Shown piece by piece: positions 45,376-53,963 of a stretch of 64,000 bases of DNA. The stretch comes from Chloroflexota bacterium. GTDB taxonomy: Bacteria > Chloroflexota > Anaerolineae > Anaerolineales > Anaerolineaceae. The notes below the pieces were generated by a model. It was not told the origin of the DNA. It worked only from the letters and a program-made list of their open reading frames with translations, and made no database searches. The position numbers were made by a program, and so were the translations under genes. The stretch's first letter is position 1. Every line of letters starts with the position of its first letter. The stretch lies in assembly GCA_029548365.1 (NCBI GenBank), contig JAKPNN010000022.1, forward strand, positions 30,911 through 94,910, given 5' to 3'.

Positions 45376-47164
45376 CGAATTTGAAGAAAAAGATTATGGC
45401 AAGTTGAGCACGCCCATCCTGCGGCGTTTGCTCCTCCTTTTAAAGCCTCACTGGCGCTGGGTAGCCGGGTTCTTGCTGAGCATCGCCCTGGTCTCTGTCA
45501 TTGACGCGTATACCACCTATCTGAGCTCCCAAATCATCGATGAGGGCATTCGCGCTGGCAGCCGCGATGCGATTGTGCGCATTATTCTCATCTACGGCGG
45601 CGTCATGCTGTTCCAGGCTTTGCTGTCCTTTAGTTTTATTTACTTAACCGGCGTGTTAGGAGAGCGTGTGCGCTATGACATGCGCAAACAAATGTTCAAC
45701 CACCTGCAGAGCCTTTCGCTATCGTATTTCAGCAAGACGCCGGTCGGCTGGATCATGGCGCGCCTGACCTCAGATACCGAACGCCTGGCTGAGTTGATCA
45801 CCTGGGGCTTGCTGGATATCACCTGGGCGATCGTCAACATCGCCACTGCCGCCGTGTTCATGTTCATCATCAATGCCAATTTGGCAGTGATTGTGCTGGC
45901 GATGCTGCCGTTTTTAGCCATCGTCGCTTACCAGTTCCGCATTCGCATCCTCTACCACTACCGTCTTTCGCGCAAGATGAATTCAAAAATCACCGGCGCA
46001 TTCAACGAAGGGATCACCGGCGTGCGCGTCATCAAAGCCCTCTCACGGGAAGATGCCAACCTGGCTGAATTCAGTGAGCTGACGGATGGCATGTACAATG
46101 CCAGCTACCGGGCAGCCTGGCTTTCAGCGCTGTTTTTGCCCACCGTTCAGTTGATCAGCGCCTTCGTGCTGGGCTTCGTCCTGTGGCGCGGCGGACTCCA
46201 GGTTGAAATCGGCATGATTACCGTCGGCGGCATTCAGGCTTTTGTCTCCTATGTCACCTTCATCATGTGGCCAATTCAGGATATGGCTCGGGTTTATGCC
46301 CAGATGCAAAATGCAGTCGCCTCCGCTGAACGCATCTTTCACCTGATTGATACGGAACCGGTCGTCAAAAATCGCGCCCGAACGATCACGGCTGAAACCC
46401 TCTCAGGCGACATCCGCTTTGAGGATGTTCACTTTCATTATGAATCCGATGACCCGGTGATCAAAGGATTGACCTTTCATGTTAACCAGGGCGACACCGT
46501 GGCGCTGGTTGGACCAACGGGCGGAGGAAAGACCACCATCGTCAACCTTTTATGCCGTTTTTACGAGCCCACCTCCGGCGCCATTTACCTCAACAATATC
46601 GATTATTTAGACATGAAACTTGAGGACATTCAATCGCGCATTGGCATGGTTTTGCAAACGCCGCACCTTTTTTCCGGATCGATCAGCGAGAACATCCGTT
46701 ATGGGCGCTTGAACGCCACCGATGAAGATATTGAAGACGCCGCAAAAATGGCTGGTGCGCATGACTTCATCATGACCTTCGAAAAAGGCTACCAGCAGGA
46801 CGTCGGCGAGGGTGGAAATTTGCTCTCGGTCGGTCAGAAGCAGCTCATCAGCATTGCACGCGCAATTTTGGCGCAGCCCGAGCTGTTCATCATGGATGAA
46901 GCCACCAGTTCTGTGGACACGCTGACCGAAACGCTGATTCAGCGCGGCATGGAACAATTGATGACCGGTCGCACCAGTTTTGTGATCGCCCACCGGCTTT
47001 CTACCATCAAACGCGCCAACAAGATCATCGTCATCGAAGATGGGCAGATCCACGAGATGGGTACCCACCGGGAATTGATCAACCTGAAGGGAAAGTATTA
47101 CAACCTGTACACGCGCCAGTTCCGCCAGGAGCTTGAAGCCCAGTACGACGTTTTTACGCAATAG
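45362..47164 (+). CDS. ABC exporter half-transporter, catalytic-Glu subunit
   Basis: 600 residues, GTG start 45362 overlapping the previous gene by 14 nt, with AAAGGAA about 7 nt upstream. Six membrane helices, then Walker A 'LVGPTGGGKTTIVNLL', Walker B with the catalytic Glu ('LFIMDEATSSVD') and an altered signature 'LSVGQKQLISIARA' in place of LSGGQ. Paired with the preceding subunit, the composite site made by this Walker A/B and the partner's LSGGQ would be the active one. Confidence 0.9.
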   Translation: MSTFDEFEEKDYGKLSTPILRRLLLLLKPHWRWVAGFLLSIALVSVIDAYTTYLSSQIIDEGIRAGSRDAIVRIILIYGGVMLFQALLSFSFIYLTGVLGERVRYDMRKQMFNHLQSLSLSYFSKTPVGWIMARLTSDTERLAELITWGLLDITWAIVNIATAAVFMFIINANLAVIVLAMLPFLAIVAYQFRIRILYHYRLSRKMNSKITGAFNEGITGVRVIKALSREDANLAEFSELTDGMYNASYRAAWLSALFLPTVQLISAFVLGFVLWRGGLQVEIGMITVGGIQAFVSYVTFIMWPIQDMARVYAQMQNAVASAERIFHLIDTEPVVKNRARTITAETLSGDIRFEDVHFHYESDDPVIKGLTFHVNQGDTVALVGPTGGGKTTIVNLLCRFYEPTSGAIYLNNIDYLDMKLEDIQSRIGMVLQTPHLFSGSISENIRYGRLNATDEDIEDAAKMAGAHDFIMTFEKGYQQDVGEGGNLLSVGQKQLISIARAILAQPELFIMDEATSSVDTLTETLIQRGMEQLMTGRTSFVIAHRLSTIKRANKIIVIEDGQIHEMGTHRELINLKGKYYNLYTRQFRQELEAQYDVFTQ

Positions 47165-47230
47165 GGATTAGGTAAGGAATTAGGAATTAGGAATCAGGAA
47201 TCAGGAATTAGGAACCAGGAACCAGGAATC
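47165..47230 (+). repeat. Tandem GGAATTA/GGAATCA-type repeat
   Basis: About nine imperfect copies of a 7-8 nt unit (GGAATTA, GGAATCA, GGAACCA) directly after the ABC exporter stop. No coding function. Confidence 0.85.
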
Positions 47231-47387
47231 GGTGTACTGCAGTTTTTTTCCTTCCAAACTCTAAGCTCCAAGTTCTAAGCTCTATCACCTACCAGCAACA
47301 AACTATGCAATCCCTGAAGCGCAGCGGAACCCCTGTAGCGAAGCGAAAGGGGCTGAGCGAAGGCGCTCAAAGAGTGCTGCGCGAAGC

Positions 47388-47453
47388 GGGATCAGCTACG
47401 AGCTACCAGCTACCTACTACCTGCTACCTGCTACCTACTACCTACTACCTACA
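47388..47453 (+). repeat. Tandem CTACCTA/CTGCTAC-type repeat
   Basis: A run of AGCTAC and CTACCTACTAC-like units immediately before the cupin gene. Between the two repeat blocks lies AGCTCCAAGTTCTAAGCTCT-like sequence. No supported gene in 47165-47458. Confidence 0.8.
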
Positions 47454-47458
47454 TAACA

Positions 47459-47836
47459 ATGAAAACGATAAGAAACCACAACCATCCCCAACCCATCCAC
47501 ACCGCCAGCGGTGAAATCATCCAGGAATTGCTTGGGCTCGTAGCCGGTGGCGTCAACAGCCACAGCCTGGCGCGCGTCACCATCCCGCCCGGGAAATCTT
47601 GCCTACCCCACTTCCACAAAATTTCCGACGAATCCTACCTGATCCTTTCCGGCACGGCCACCATGTTAATCAACGGGGTTGAATTTATCCTCCACCCCTG
47701 GGAATCCGTCCTGATCGAACCGATGGATGTGCACCGGGTCTTCAATCACAGCGATGAAGACCTGGTCTTCCTAGCTGCGTGCGTGCCAGCCTGGCAACCA
47801 GGCGATTCCTTCGACGTTGAAACACATCAACCTTAA
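47459..47836 (+). CDS. Small single-domain cupin
   Basis: 125 residues. 'PPGKSCLPHFHKISDESYLILSG' carries the first cupin motif (two His, one Glu) and 'IEPMDVHRVFNHSDEDLVFLAAC' the second with its His, so a metal site is complete. Single-domain cupins of this size bind or isomerise small sugars or act as dioxygenases; the substrate is not clear. The gene starts at the edge of the simple repeat and has no good ribosome site. Confidence 0.82.
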   Translation: MKTIRNHNHPQPIHTASGEIIQELLGLVAGGVNSHSLARVTIPPGKSCLPHFHKISDESYLILSGTATMLINGVEFILHPWESVLIEPMDVHRVFNHSDEDLVFLAACVPAWQPGDSFDVETHQP

Positions 47837-47879
47837 TGAAATTTGCGGTTAATTAATCCACTCCGCTGATCCGCTTGCT

Positions 47880-48056
47880 GAACGAAAATGCGGTGCGAAT
47901 CGACCTGATCAAATCCACACCGGCTGTTGGCGTAAGCCCGAGATGGTGGCTTTTGAATACGGTGGTATCGGGCCGACCTTTGCATGGCGCAATGAATATT
48001 CCGTGCTGAAAGAACACATCCCTAATCTACACGAAATGGTCAGCGGCACCATTTGA
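47880..48056 (+). pseudogene. C-terminal fragment of a TIM-barrel sugar isomerase/epimerase-like gene
   Basis: 'KPEMVAFEYGGIGPTFAWR' and 'EYSVLKEHIPNLHEMV' read like the last barrel strands of xylose-isomerase-like sugar phosphate isomerase/epimerase proteins, and the stop follows. There is no start or N-terminal part. Recognition is by eye and moderate. Confidence 0.4.
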
Positions 48057-48740
48057 TCAGAGTTTTTCTTGTGGCTCTTCCACGTAAAGCTGTTCAGCCA
48101 ATACAAGACCAAGAATAACAGGATGGCGATCAATGTTGATCTGCATGGTCTCATTAAACGGCAGCACCTCCTCAACCTGGATCAAAACGCCGGGTTTCAA
48201 GCCGTTGTTTTCCAAAAAGAATAACTGTTCATAATCATTCTCCAGGCTTTCATGGATCCGCCGTAAAATGACCTGGTTTCCAGGCAAGAAATTTGTCAGG
48301 GGTTGCCAGTGGCGAGCTTCGTCTTCAAAACCTGGTAGCGGGTTTCCATGCGGACAAAACATGGGGTCTTCCATCGCTGATTGCAGGCGTTCTTCAACTT
48401 CAGGAGATAGAGTATGCTCAATTTGATGGGCTTCACGGTGAATTTCCGAAAGCGGCAGCTTCAGCACCCTGGCAAGCATCCATTCCGTCAACATGTGCCT
48501 CCGGATGACGCTCATCGCTATGGACTTGCCAGTTTCCGTCAACCTGATTTCTTTATCCTCTTCAAACACAATCCACCCATCACGCTCCATCCGTTTCAGT
48601 GTAGCCGTCACAGTCGGCGCTGAGACGTCCAGAGATTGAGCCAGGCGGGCGCCAATCACCCGTTCGCCATCGCGGTCAAGCGTATAAATAACAGCCAGGT
48701 AATCTTCGATCGTTGGGCTTGGTCTCATCTCATCTGTCAT
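48057..48740 (-). CDS. DtxR/MntR-family metal-dependent regulator
   Basis: 227 residues. Winged helix 'TIEDYLAVIYTL', 'GARLAQSLDVSAPTVTATLKRMERDGWI', then the dimerisation/metal domain with 'RRHMLTEWMLARVL', 'EAHQIEHTLS' and 'DPMFCPHGNPLPG', the DtxR metal-binding pattern, and a C-terminal SH3-like FeoA-type domain. These proteins repress metal uptake genes when Fe or Mn binds. No metal transporter lies nearby. Divergent from the XRE-cupin gene. Confidence 0.92.
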   Translation of the reverse strand: MTDEMRPSPTIEDYLAVIYTLDRDGERVIGARLAQSLDVSAPTVTATLKRMERDGWIVFEEDKEIRLTETGKSIAMSVIRRHMLTEWMLARVLKLPLSEIHREAHQIEHTLSPEVEERLQSAMEDPMFCPHGNPLPGFEDEARHWQPLTNFLPGNQVILRRIHESLENDYEQLFFLENNGLKPGVLIQVEEVLPFNETMQINIDRHPVILGLVLAEQLYVEEPQEKL

Positions 48741-48866
48741 CGATTGATCCTTTCTGCCTCAGACAGATTCATATTAACATTTTACTCGCGAACAGGCAAG
48801 TTGTCAGTAATAGTTAACCTTTTTAATATTGTGAAAAGCTATTCATTTTTCTTGATTTTAAAGGTA

Positions 48867-48884
48867 ATATTATGTAAATAATAT
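48867..48884. promoter_or_regulatory. Inverted repeat, candidate operator
   Basis: ATATTAT-GTAA-ATAATAT is a perfect 7-bp inverted repeat directly before the GAAAGGAG ribosome site of the XRE-cupin gene and between it and dtxR. Either regulator might bind it. Confidence 0.5.
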
Positions 48885-48898
48885 GAAAGGAGTAAAAT

Positions 48899-49498
48899 AT
48901 GTCAACTTTAGGACAAAAATTACGCGAATTACGCCACCACAAAGGTTTTAAACTCAACGAAGTAGCAGAAGGGGCTGATCTTTCAATTTCATTCATCTCC
49001 CTGATTGAACGCGACAAGGCGTCGATTTCAGTTGAAAACCTCCTCAAATTGGCTAATTTCTACGATGTGCGCTTGTATCAAATCTTCCAGGATATTGAAG
49101 AAGAAGATGCACACATCGTGCAGAAGGAACGGCTAAATTCAGCCAGTGGGCCGCATATGGACACCAGGCCCACCTTCTTCTCGCTCTCTTCTGAAGACAA
49201 CCTCTCTTTTAAATCCTTCCTGACCTTCATACCTCCCGGGGCACAGAATGCGGAAATTCGACTTCAAAAAGGAGAAACCTTTATCTACGTCAAAGAGGGT
49301 GAGCTTGAGGTTCATCTGCCTAACAAAAAGCCACTCAGTATTGGTGAGGGCGGCACAGCGCACCTGACAAGCTACAAAGGGACAGTATTGAGAAATCCCA
49401 ACAATGATATGCCCGTAAAATTGCTGATGATCGTTTCTGCCACCACTCAGGTCGTTGATCTGATGGGTGACGCCTTCCATATCTACGAGTTGTTGTAA
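48899..49498 (+). CDS. XRE-family regulator with C-terminal cupin domain
   Basis: 199 residues. N-terminal helix-turn-helix 'LGQKLRELRHHKGFKLNEVA' and 'SISFISLIERDKASISVENLLKLA' (about 5-62), then a cupin sensor domain (about 115-185, 'GETFIYVKEGELEVHLPNK', 'AHLTSYKGTVLRNPNNDMP'). This layout is typical of regulators of amine, amino acid or glycol metabolism. The canonical metal-binding histidines of the cupin are partly missing, so it may bind an effector without metal. GAAAGGAG lies 7 nt before the ATG. Confidence 0.9.
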   Translation: MSTLGQKLRELRHHKGFKLNEVAEGADLSISFISLIERDKASISVENLLKLANFYDVRLYQIFQDIEEEDAHIVQKERLNSASGPHMDTRPTFFSLSSEDNLSFKSFLTFIPPGAQNAEIRLQKGETFIYVKEGELEVHLPNKKPLSIGEGGTAHLTSYKGTVLRNPNNDMPVKLLMIVSATTQVVDLMGDAFHIYELL

Positions 49499-49714
49499 AA
49501 AACACCTCAGACCGTTCGGTTTGACAGCTGTGATGTTTGCCTATCTCGGTTCTCGATGATCATCAGGCCTGCTCAAAACAGCCCTTTTGAGGGAAACCAG
49601 CGAATCCACGCCAGGTTTCCGCACTCAGGCTTGACAAGAATTAATACTGAATCATTTAGTCAAGCTCTCGTTAATCGACAGACCTTTCTCACCGTCCATA
49701 TTTTCTCTATGCGT

Positions 49715-49744
49715 GAAGAAACCGCCTTGTGAAGCGGTTTCTTC
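49715..49744 (+). terminator. Hairpin in the XRE-cupin to ABC gap
   Basis: GAAGAAACCGC-8 nt-GCGGTTTCTTC, an 11-bp perfect stem, within a 470-bp gap (49499-49969) that otherwise holds no supported gene. The following T-rich stretch is weak, so terminator function is probable rather than sure. Confidence 0.6.
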
Positions 49745-49931
49745 ATGCCTGTGGTCATTCTTTTTAATTCTCATAGAATAAATGATGAGCCTCGGAATCA
49801 AGGCTTACTCCTGGCAGGGATATTTATTGACTTGATAAATGATATTACTCTTATCAGGCTTGGGCTGCTTTCTTATATTTTCCTTTATTTTATCAATTTA
49901 ATTGAGTGACAATAAAAAAATATCGATTTAT

Positions 49932-49960
49932 TTGTAATTCTTGCTTCCAGAGTGTATAAT
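49932..49960 (+). promoter_or_regulatory. Promoter of the third ABC exporter
   Basis: TTGTAA and a perfect TATAAT separated by 17 bp. The ATG lies only 10 nt after the -10 box, so the mRNA would have a leader of about 3 nt. Confidence 0.7.
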
Positions 49961-49969
49961 TCTCAGGCT

Positions 49970-51700
49970 ATGAAACTATTACTTCGTTTTTCAAAGAAAT
50001 ATTTTTGGGCGTTGGCAATCACCGTCCTTAGCATGCTGACTCTGGTTGCAGCACAATTGTTAATTCCCTGGCTGATCCGTACCCTGATTGATCTGGTGAC
50101 AACTGAAAGCCAGCTAACTCAGGATACGTTGAGTACCGTCAGTCGCCTGGCGTTAGTCGCCCTGATCACTTTCCTTGCGCGCGCTGTAATGCAATTCACT
50201 CGTAGTTACATGGCACATCTTGCTGGATGGGGCGTTGTCTCCGATGCACGCAAGTTTGTGTATGAACACATGCAGAAGCTTTCCTTGCGGTTTTACGAAG
50301 ACAAACAAACCGGTCAATTAATGTCCCGCATCATCAACGATACTGATCTTTTCGAGCGCATGATCTCCCACGCAGTTCCAGATGTGGTGGTCAACGTGCT
50401 AACTTTCGTCGCGATTACTGCTGTCCTGGCCAGCATCAACTGGCGACTGACTCTGTACAGCATGGCGCCAATCCCGCTGGTGATTCTCGCGCTGATCGGG
50501 TTTTCAAAAGTTGTCCGACCAGCCTTTCGTAAACGGCAACATGAGATCGGTGAACTGAACGCCGTTCTCAATGACAGTATCTCGGGCGTTAGGGATATCA
50601 AGGCCTTTAATCGGGAGAGCGAGCAACTCGAACGAGTGGAACTTGGCATTGAGCGTTACCGCGTCTCCCTGTTGACCGCACTGAAGCTGATGGCCATTTT
50701 CCAACCCTTTATTGACTTTTCAACCTCGATCGGTCAGCTTGTGGTGATTTTCTTCGGCGGTCAAATGGCGTTACAGGGCACCCTGTCTGTGGCGGACCTG
50801 GTGGCATTTTTCCTTTACCTTGAAATGTTCTACCAGCCTATCCGCGCTTTGGGCATGTCCTGGGAGCAGGTACAGGAAGCCCTCGCTGGTTTCGATCGAG
50901 TTCAAGAGCTTTTGGAAGAATCTCCCGATGTTAAGGAACCGGAACATCCTACACCATTTCCCGTGCCATTGCGCAGAGAGATCAGTCTTGAAGGGGTTAG
51001 TTTTAGTTACAACGATCATGAAATTGTGCTCAACGATATCAACTTGAATATCCCAGTATCCCATGTCGTCGCATTGGTGGGGCCAACAGGGGTCGGCAAA
51101 TCCACCCTTGTCAGCCTGATCCCACGATTTTATGATGTCAAATCCGGATCGATCAAAGTGGACGGGATTGATATTCGGGAATTCAACATTGATGAGCTTC
51201 GCAGGAATATCAGCATCGTATTGCAGGATGTATTTCTGTTTCATGGCACCGTCCGTGAAAACATCCTTTTTGGTAACCCGAAAGCCAGCAATGAAGAGGT
51301 GATTGAGGCGGCAAAAGTTGCCAATGCGTATGACTTTATCACTGTTATGCCAAACGGGTTTGACACCGTCATCGGAGAGCGCGGCGTAAAACTCTCAGGA
51401 GGGCAGCGCCAGCGTATCTCGATTGCCCGCGCTGTATTGAAAAATTCACCCATTTTGATACTGGACGAGGCGACATCCTCAGTGGATACTGAAACCGAAC
51501 TCCTCATCCAGCAAGCCCTGGAACGTTTAATGAAAGGTCGCACCACGATCATCATTGCCCACCGTTTGTCCACCATTCGCAACGCAGATCAGATTGTGGT
51601 CTTAAGGGGCGACACCATTATTGAACAGGGGCAACACCAGGAGTTGATCGAAAAAGACGGCCTTTATCAGCGCCTGTACACGGTTCAGGAACACCTTTAA
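49970..51700 (+). CDS. ABC exporter, MsbA/LmrA-like homodimer type
   Basis: 576 residues from ATG 49970. Six membrane helices (about 10-300) and a nucleotide-binding domain with Walker A 'LVGPTGVGKSTLVSLI', signature 'LSGGQRQRISIARA', Walker B with catalytic Glu 'ILILDEATSSVD' and 'IIIAHRLSTIRNAD'. All motifs are canonical, so it can work as a homodimer, unlike the pair at 43561-47164. Substrate unknown. Transcribed alone. Confidence 0.93.
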   Translation: MKLLLRFSKKYFWALAITVLSMLTLVAAQLLIPWLIRTLIDLVTTESQLTQDTLSTVSRLALVALITFLARAVMQFTRSYMAHLAGWGVVSDARKFVYEHMQKLSLRFYEDKQTGQLMSRIINDTDLFERMISHAVPDVVVNVLTFVAITAVLASINWRLTLYSMAPIPLVILALIGFSKVVRPAFRKRQHEIGELNAVLNDSISGVRDIKAFNRESEQLERVELGIERYRVSLLTALKLMAIFQPFIDFSTSIGQLVVIFFGGQMALQGTLSVADLVAFFLYLEMFYQPIRALGMSWEQVQEALAGFDRVQELLEESPDVKEPEHPTPFPVPLRREISLEGVSFSYNDHEIVLNDINLNIPVSHVVALVGPTGVGKSTLVSLIPRFYDVKSGSIKVDGIDIREFNIDELRRNISIVLQDVFLFHGTVRENILFGNPKASNEEVIEAAKVANAYDFITVMPNGFDTVIGERGVKLSGGQRQRISIARAVLKNSPILILDEATSSVDTETELLIQQALERLMKGRTTIIIAHRLSTIRNADQIVVLRGDTIIEQGQHQELIEKDGLYQRLYTVQEHL

Positions 51701-51722
51701 CTTCTGAACGGTTGAAAAAACT

Positions 51723-51746
51723 AACAGCGTTGAGATCAACGCTGTT
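51723..51746. terminator. Bidirectional terminator, ABC exporter/yigZ
   Basis: AACAGCGTTGA-GA-TCAACGCTGTT, a perfect 11-bp stem followed by TATTTC on the plus strand. It overlaps the last codons of yigZ. Confidence 0.8.
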
Positions 51747-52389
51747 TATTTCTTAAGGGCATGATGGTGTTTTCTCGTTCCTCAATTGTGATAAATTCGA
51801 TTCCCCCATGGGTGAGGTTATCCATCCGAGCTTTGAAGGAGGTGAGGTGTTTGTTGATTAACCGCACGGTCAGTGTGATGTCGGCACCGAAATTTTGGTC
51901 CATAATCATCCCATCATGATTGTTAACCATCAACTTTGCTTGCTCAAAAAATGAATAGGGCACGACGAACATGATCGTTGTTGTGGCAACCTTTTTCGCA
52001 AGTGGAAGTTCTTCCAGCATCACTCGTATGCTGTCGCTATACGCCCTGACCAGCCCTCCTGTCCCCAATTTCGTCCCCCCAAAATAACGTGTGATCACCG
52101 CAACAATATCACCCAAGCCGCTCCCCTGCAAAACCGCCAGAGCTGGCCGTCCCGCAGTGCCAGCAGGCTCGCCAGCATCAGAGCAGTGGGCGACGACTGC
52201 ATTGCCATGACCAATTAAGTAAACTGGCACATGATGATTTGCATCAGGGTGTTTTTTTCGGACACAGGCAATAAAAGCTTGCGCCTCGTCGACGCTGAAT
52301 GCTGGGGCAGCATTAGTAATAAAGCGTGAATTTCGGTCGATAAATTCAGTTTCGACCCGCCTGGCCGGGATCAGGTTACATTCACTCAT
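51736..52389 (-). CDS. yigZ: YigZ/IMPACT (UPF0029) family protein
   Basis: 217 residues. 'EFIDRNSRFIT', 'AHCSDAGEPAGTAGRP', 'VAVITRYFGGTKLGTGGLVRAYSD' are the family signature; the C-terminal ferredoxin-like domain follows. Bacterial members are of unclear role; the eukaryotic relative IMPACT modulates GCN2, and ribosome or translation links have been proposed. The stop lies inside the bidirectional hairpin. Confidence 0.92.
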   Translation of the reverse strand: MSECNLIPARRVETEFIDRNSRFITNAAPAFSVDEAQAFIACVRKKHPDANHHVPVYLIGHGNAVVAHCSDAGEPAGTAGRPALAVLQGSGLGDIVAVITRYFGGTKLGTGGLVRAYSDSIRVMLEELPLAKKVATTTIMFVVPYSFFEQAKLMVNNHDGMIMDQNFGADITLTVRLINKHLTSFKARMDNLTHGGIEFITIEERENTIMPLRNKQR

Positions 52390-52594
52390 AAAGCGGCTCT
52401 GGTTACTTCGGTCAAATCGTTATTATTCTACCCCATCAGATCATGAGAGCAAACACATCGACTCTCTAATGTTTCAGGTCTGAGATTATTGTTCTCCCCC
52501 CAGATGAACAAAAACAACCTGAAATAATCACAATGGTTTTCCCTGATTTCATGATATCATTAGTCAGACTTCAAACAAAAAGGATAAACCAATC

Positions 52595-53860
52595 ATTAAA
52601 ACAAAAATTGATTATGGCCATAATGGCTTGCTGATCGACACACCCGAGGGAGCAGACACATACACCGTAAGGGATAGGCCTGCATTCCAAGACGAAGCCC
52701 TGGCGATCCAAGAAGCCCTTTACAACCCGATACACCACAACCCAATCGATAAACTCCTCAAACCAGGGTTGCGGGTGCTCATCGTTCACAGTGATATCAC
52801 CAGGGCGACCCCTAACGATCGCCTTCTGCCTGTGATCCTTCAAGAAATCATTGCACATGGGGTCAAACGTGAGGACATTACCCTCCTGAACGGCCTGGGG
52901 ACCCATCGCCTCCAAACCAGGCAAGAATTGATCAAAATGCTGGGTGAAAACATCGTTTCCAATTACCGCTGTCTGCAGCACGATGCCTACGATCAATCCC
53001 AGCTTGTCCAGATTGAATCCCCCGGTCTTCAGCGCCCGATTATGGTCAACCGTCAGCTTTTCGAAGCAGATCTCATTATCCTCACGGGATTTATTGAACC
53101 GCACTTCTTTGCGGGTTACTCAGGAGGCCCCAAGGCCATCCTCCCTGCCCTGGCTGGCGCAGAAACAGTTTTCCACAATCACAATCCCGCAATGGTGACC
53201 CACCCGAATGCGACCTTCAATAAAACCTTTGGAAACCCACTCTGGGAAGAGATGAAAGCGGCTGCTGAATTCATCGAAAACACTTTCCTGGTCAATGTAA
53301 CCCTCGATCGAAACAATCGCATCACCGGTGTGTTTGCTGGTGATGTGATTGCAGCGCATCAATCGGGATGTCAATTCGTCAGGGAGACCAGCCTGTTTAC
53401 AATTTCAGAACCCTATGATCTGGTCATCACGTCAAATAGCGGTTATCCTCTGGATCAAAACCTGTACCAGTGCGTCAAAGGTATGGCAGCAGCAAAAAAC
53501 GCCGTCCGCAAGGGTGGGTGCATTCTCATGCTGGCAGCCTGCGAGGAAGGCCTGCCGGACCAGTCTGCTTTTGCCGAGTGGCTTAAGCAAGCCGAATCAC
53601 CGCAGGGATTGCAGAAATTAATTTCTCAACCTGAATTCTTCGGGCAGGACACATGGCAGGTTCAAATTCAAGCCCAGGTTCAGGCGCACGCCGACGTTTA
53701 TCTCTACAGCGATGGACTGGATGAGTCTCAGTTCAAAACCAGCCAGCTTTTTCAATGCCAAAATCTGAACGATACAATCCCTGAGTTGATCAAACAGTAC
53801 GGATCGCGCATCTGCGTGTTGCCCCAGGGTCCCCTCACCATATTGGAATCAACTGGCTGA
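52595..53860 (+). CDS. LarA-type nickel-dependent racemase homologue (2), apparent ATT start
   Basis: About 422 residues. 'SDITRATPND', 'GLGTHRLQTRQEL', 'EPHFFAGYSGGPKAILPALAG' and 'HNHNPAMVTHPNA' are the LarA family landmarks, here closer to the lactate racemase wording than the homologue at 41209. The first ATG/GTG/TTG in frame is the TTG at 52628, but the family's N-terminal strand ('IKTKIDYGHNGLLID') is encoded upstream in the same frame, which is closed by TGA at 52544 with no standard start between. ATT 52595, 8 nt after AAAAAGGAT, fits best. Confidence 0.83.
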   Translation: MKTKIDYGHNGLLIDTPEGADTYTVRDRPAFQDEALAIQEALYNPIHHNPIDKLLKPGLRVLIVHSDITRATPNDRLLPVILQEIIAHGVKREDITLLNGLGTHRLQTRQELIKMLGENIVSNYRCLQHDAYDQSQLVQIESPGLQRPIMVNRQLFEADLIILTGFIEPHFFAGYSGGPKAILPALAGAETVFHNHNPAMVTHPNATFNKTFGNPLWEEMKAAAEFIENTFLVNVTLDRNNRITGVFAGDVIAAHQSGCQFVRETSLFTISEPYDLVITSNSGYPLDQNLYQCVKGMAAAKNAVRKGGCILMLAACEEGLPDQSAFAEWLKQAESPQGLQKLISQPEFFGQDTWQVQIQAQVQAHADVYLYSDGLDESQFKTSQLFQCQNLNDTIPELIKQYGSRICVLPQGPLTILESTG

Positions 53861-53963
53861 TGAAGATTATTTTTCATTGACCAATCATCTCACGACCTTG
53901 TAAAAGCTGCGATTATAATTAGCAAGCACACCACCAAAATTATCATCTTTTCTCGGAGGAACC

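Noticed and set aside
47305..47514. 69-codon open frame across the simple repeats
   Set aside because: Its sequence follows the CTAC repeat ('YQLPTTCYLLPTTYY') and overlaps the cupin gene; it has no ribosome site.
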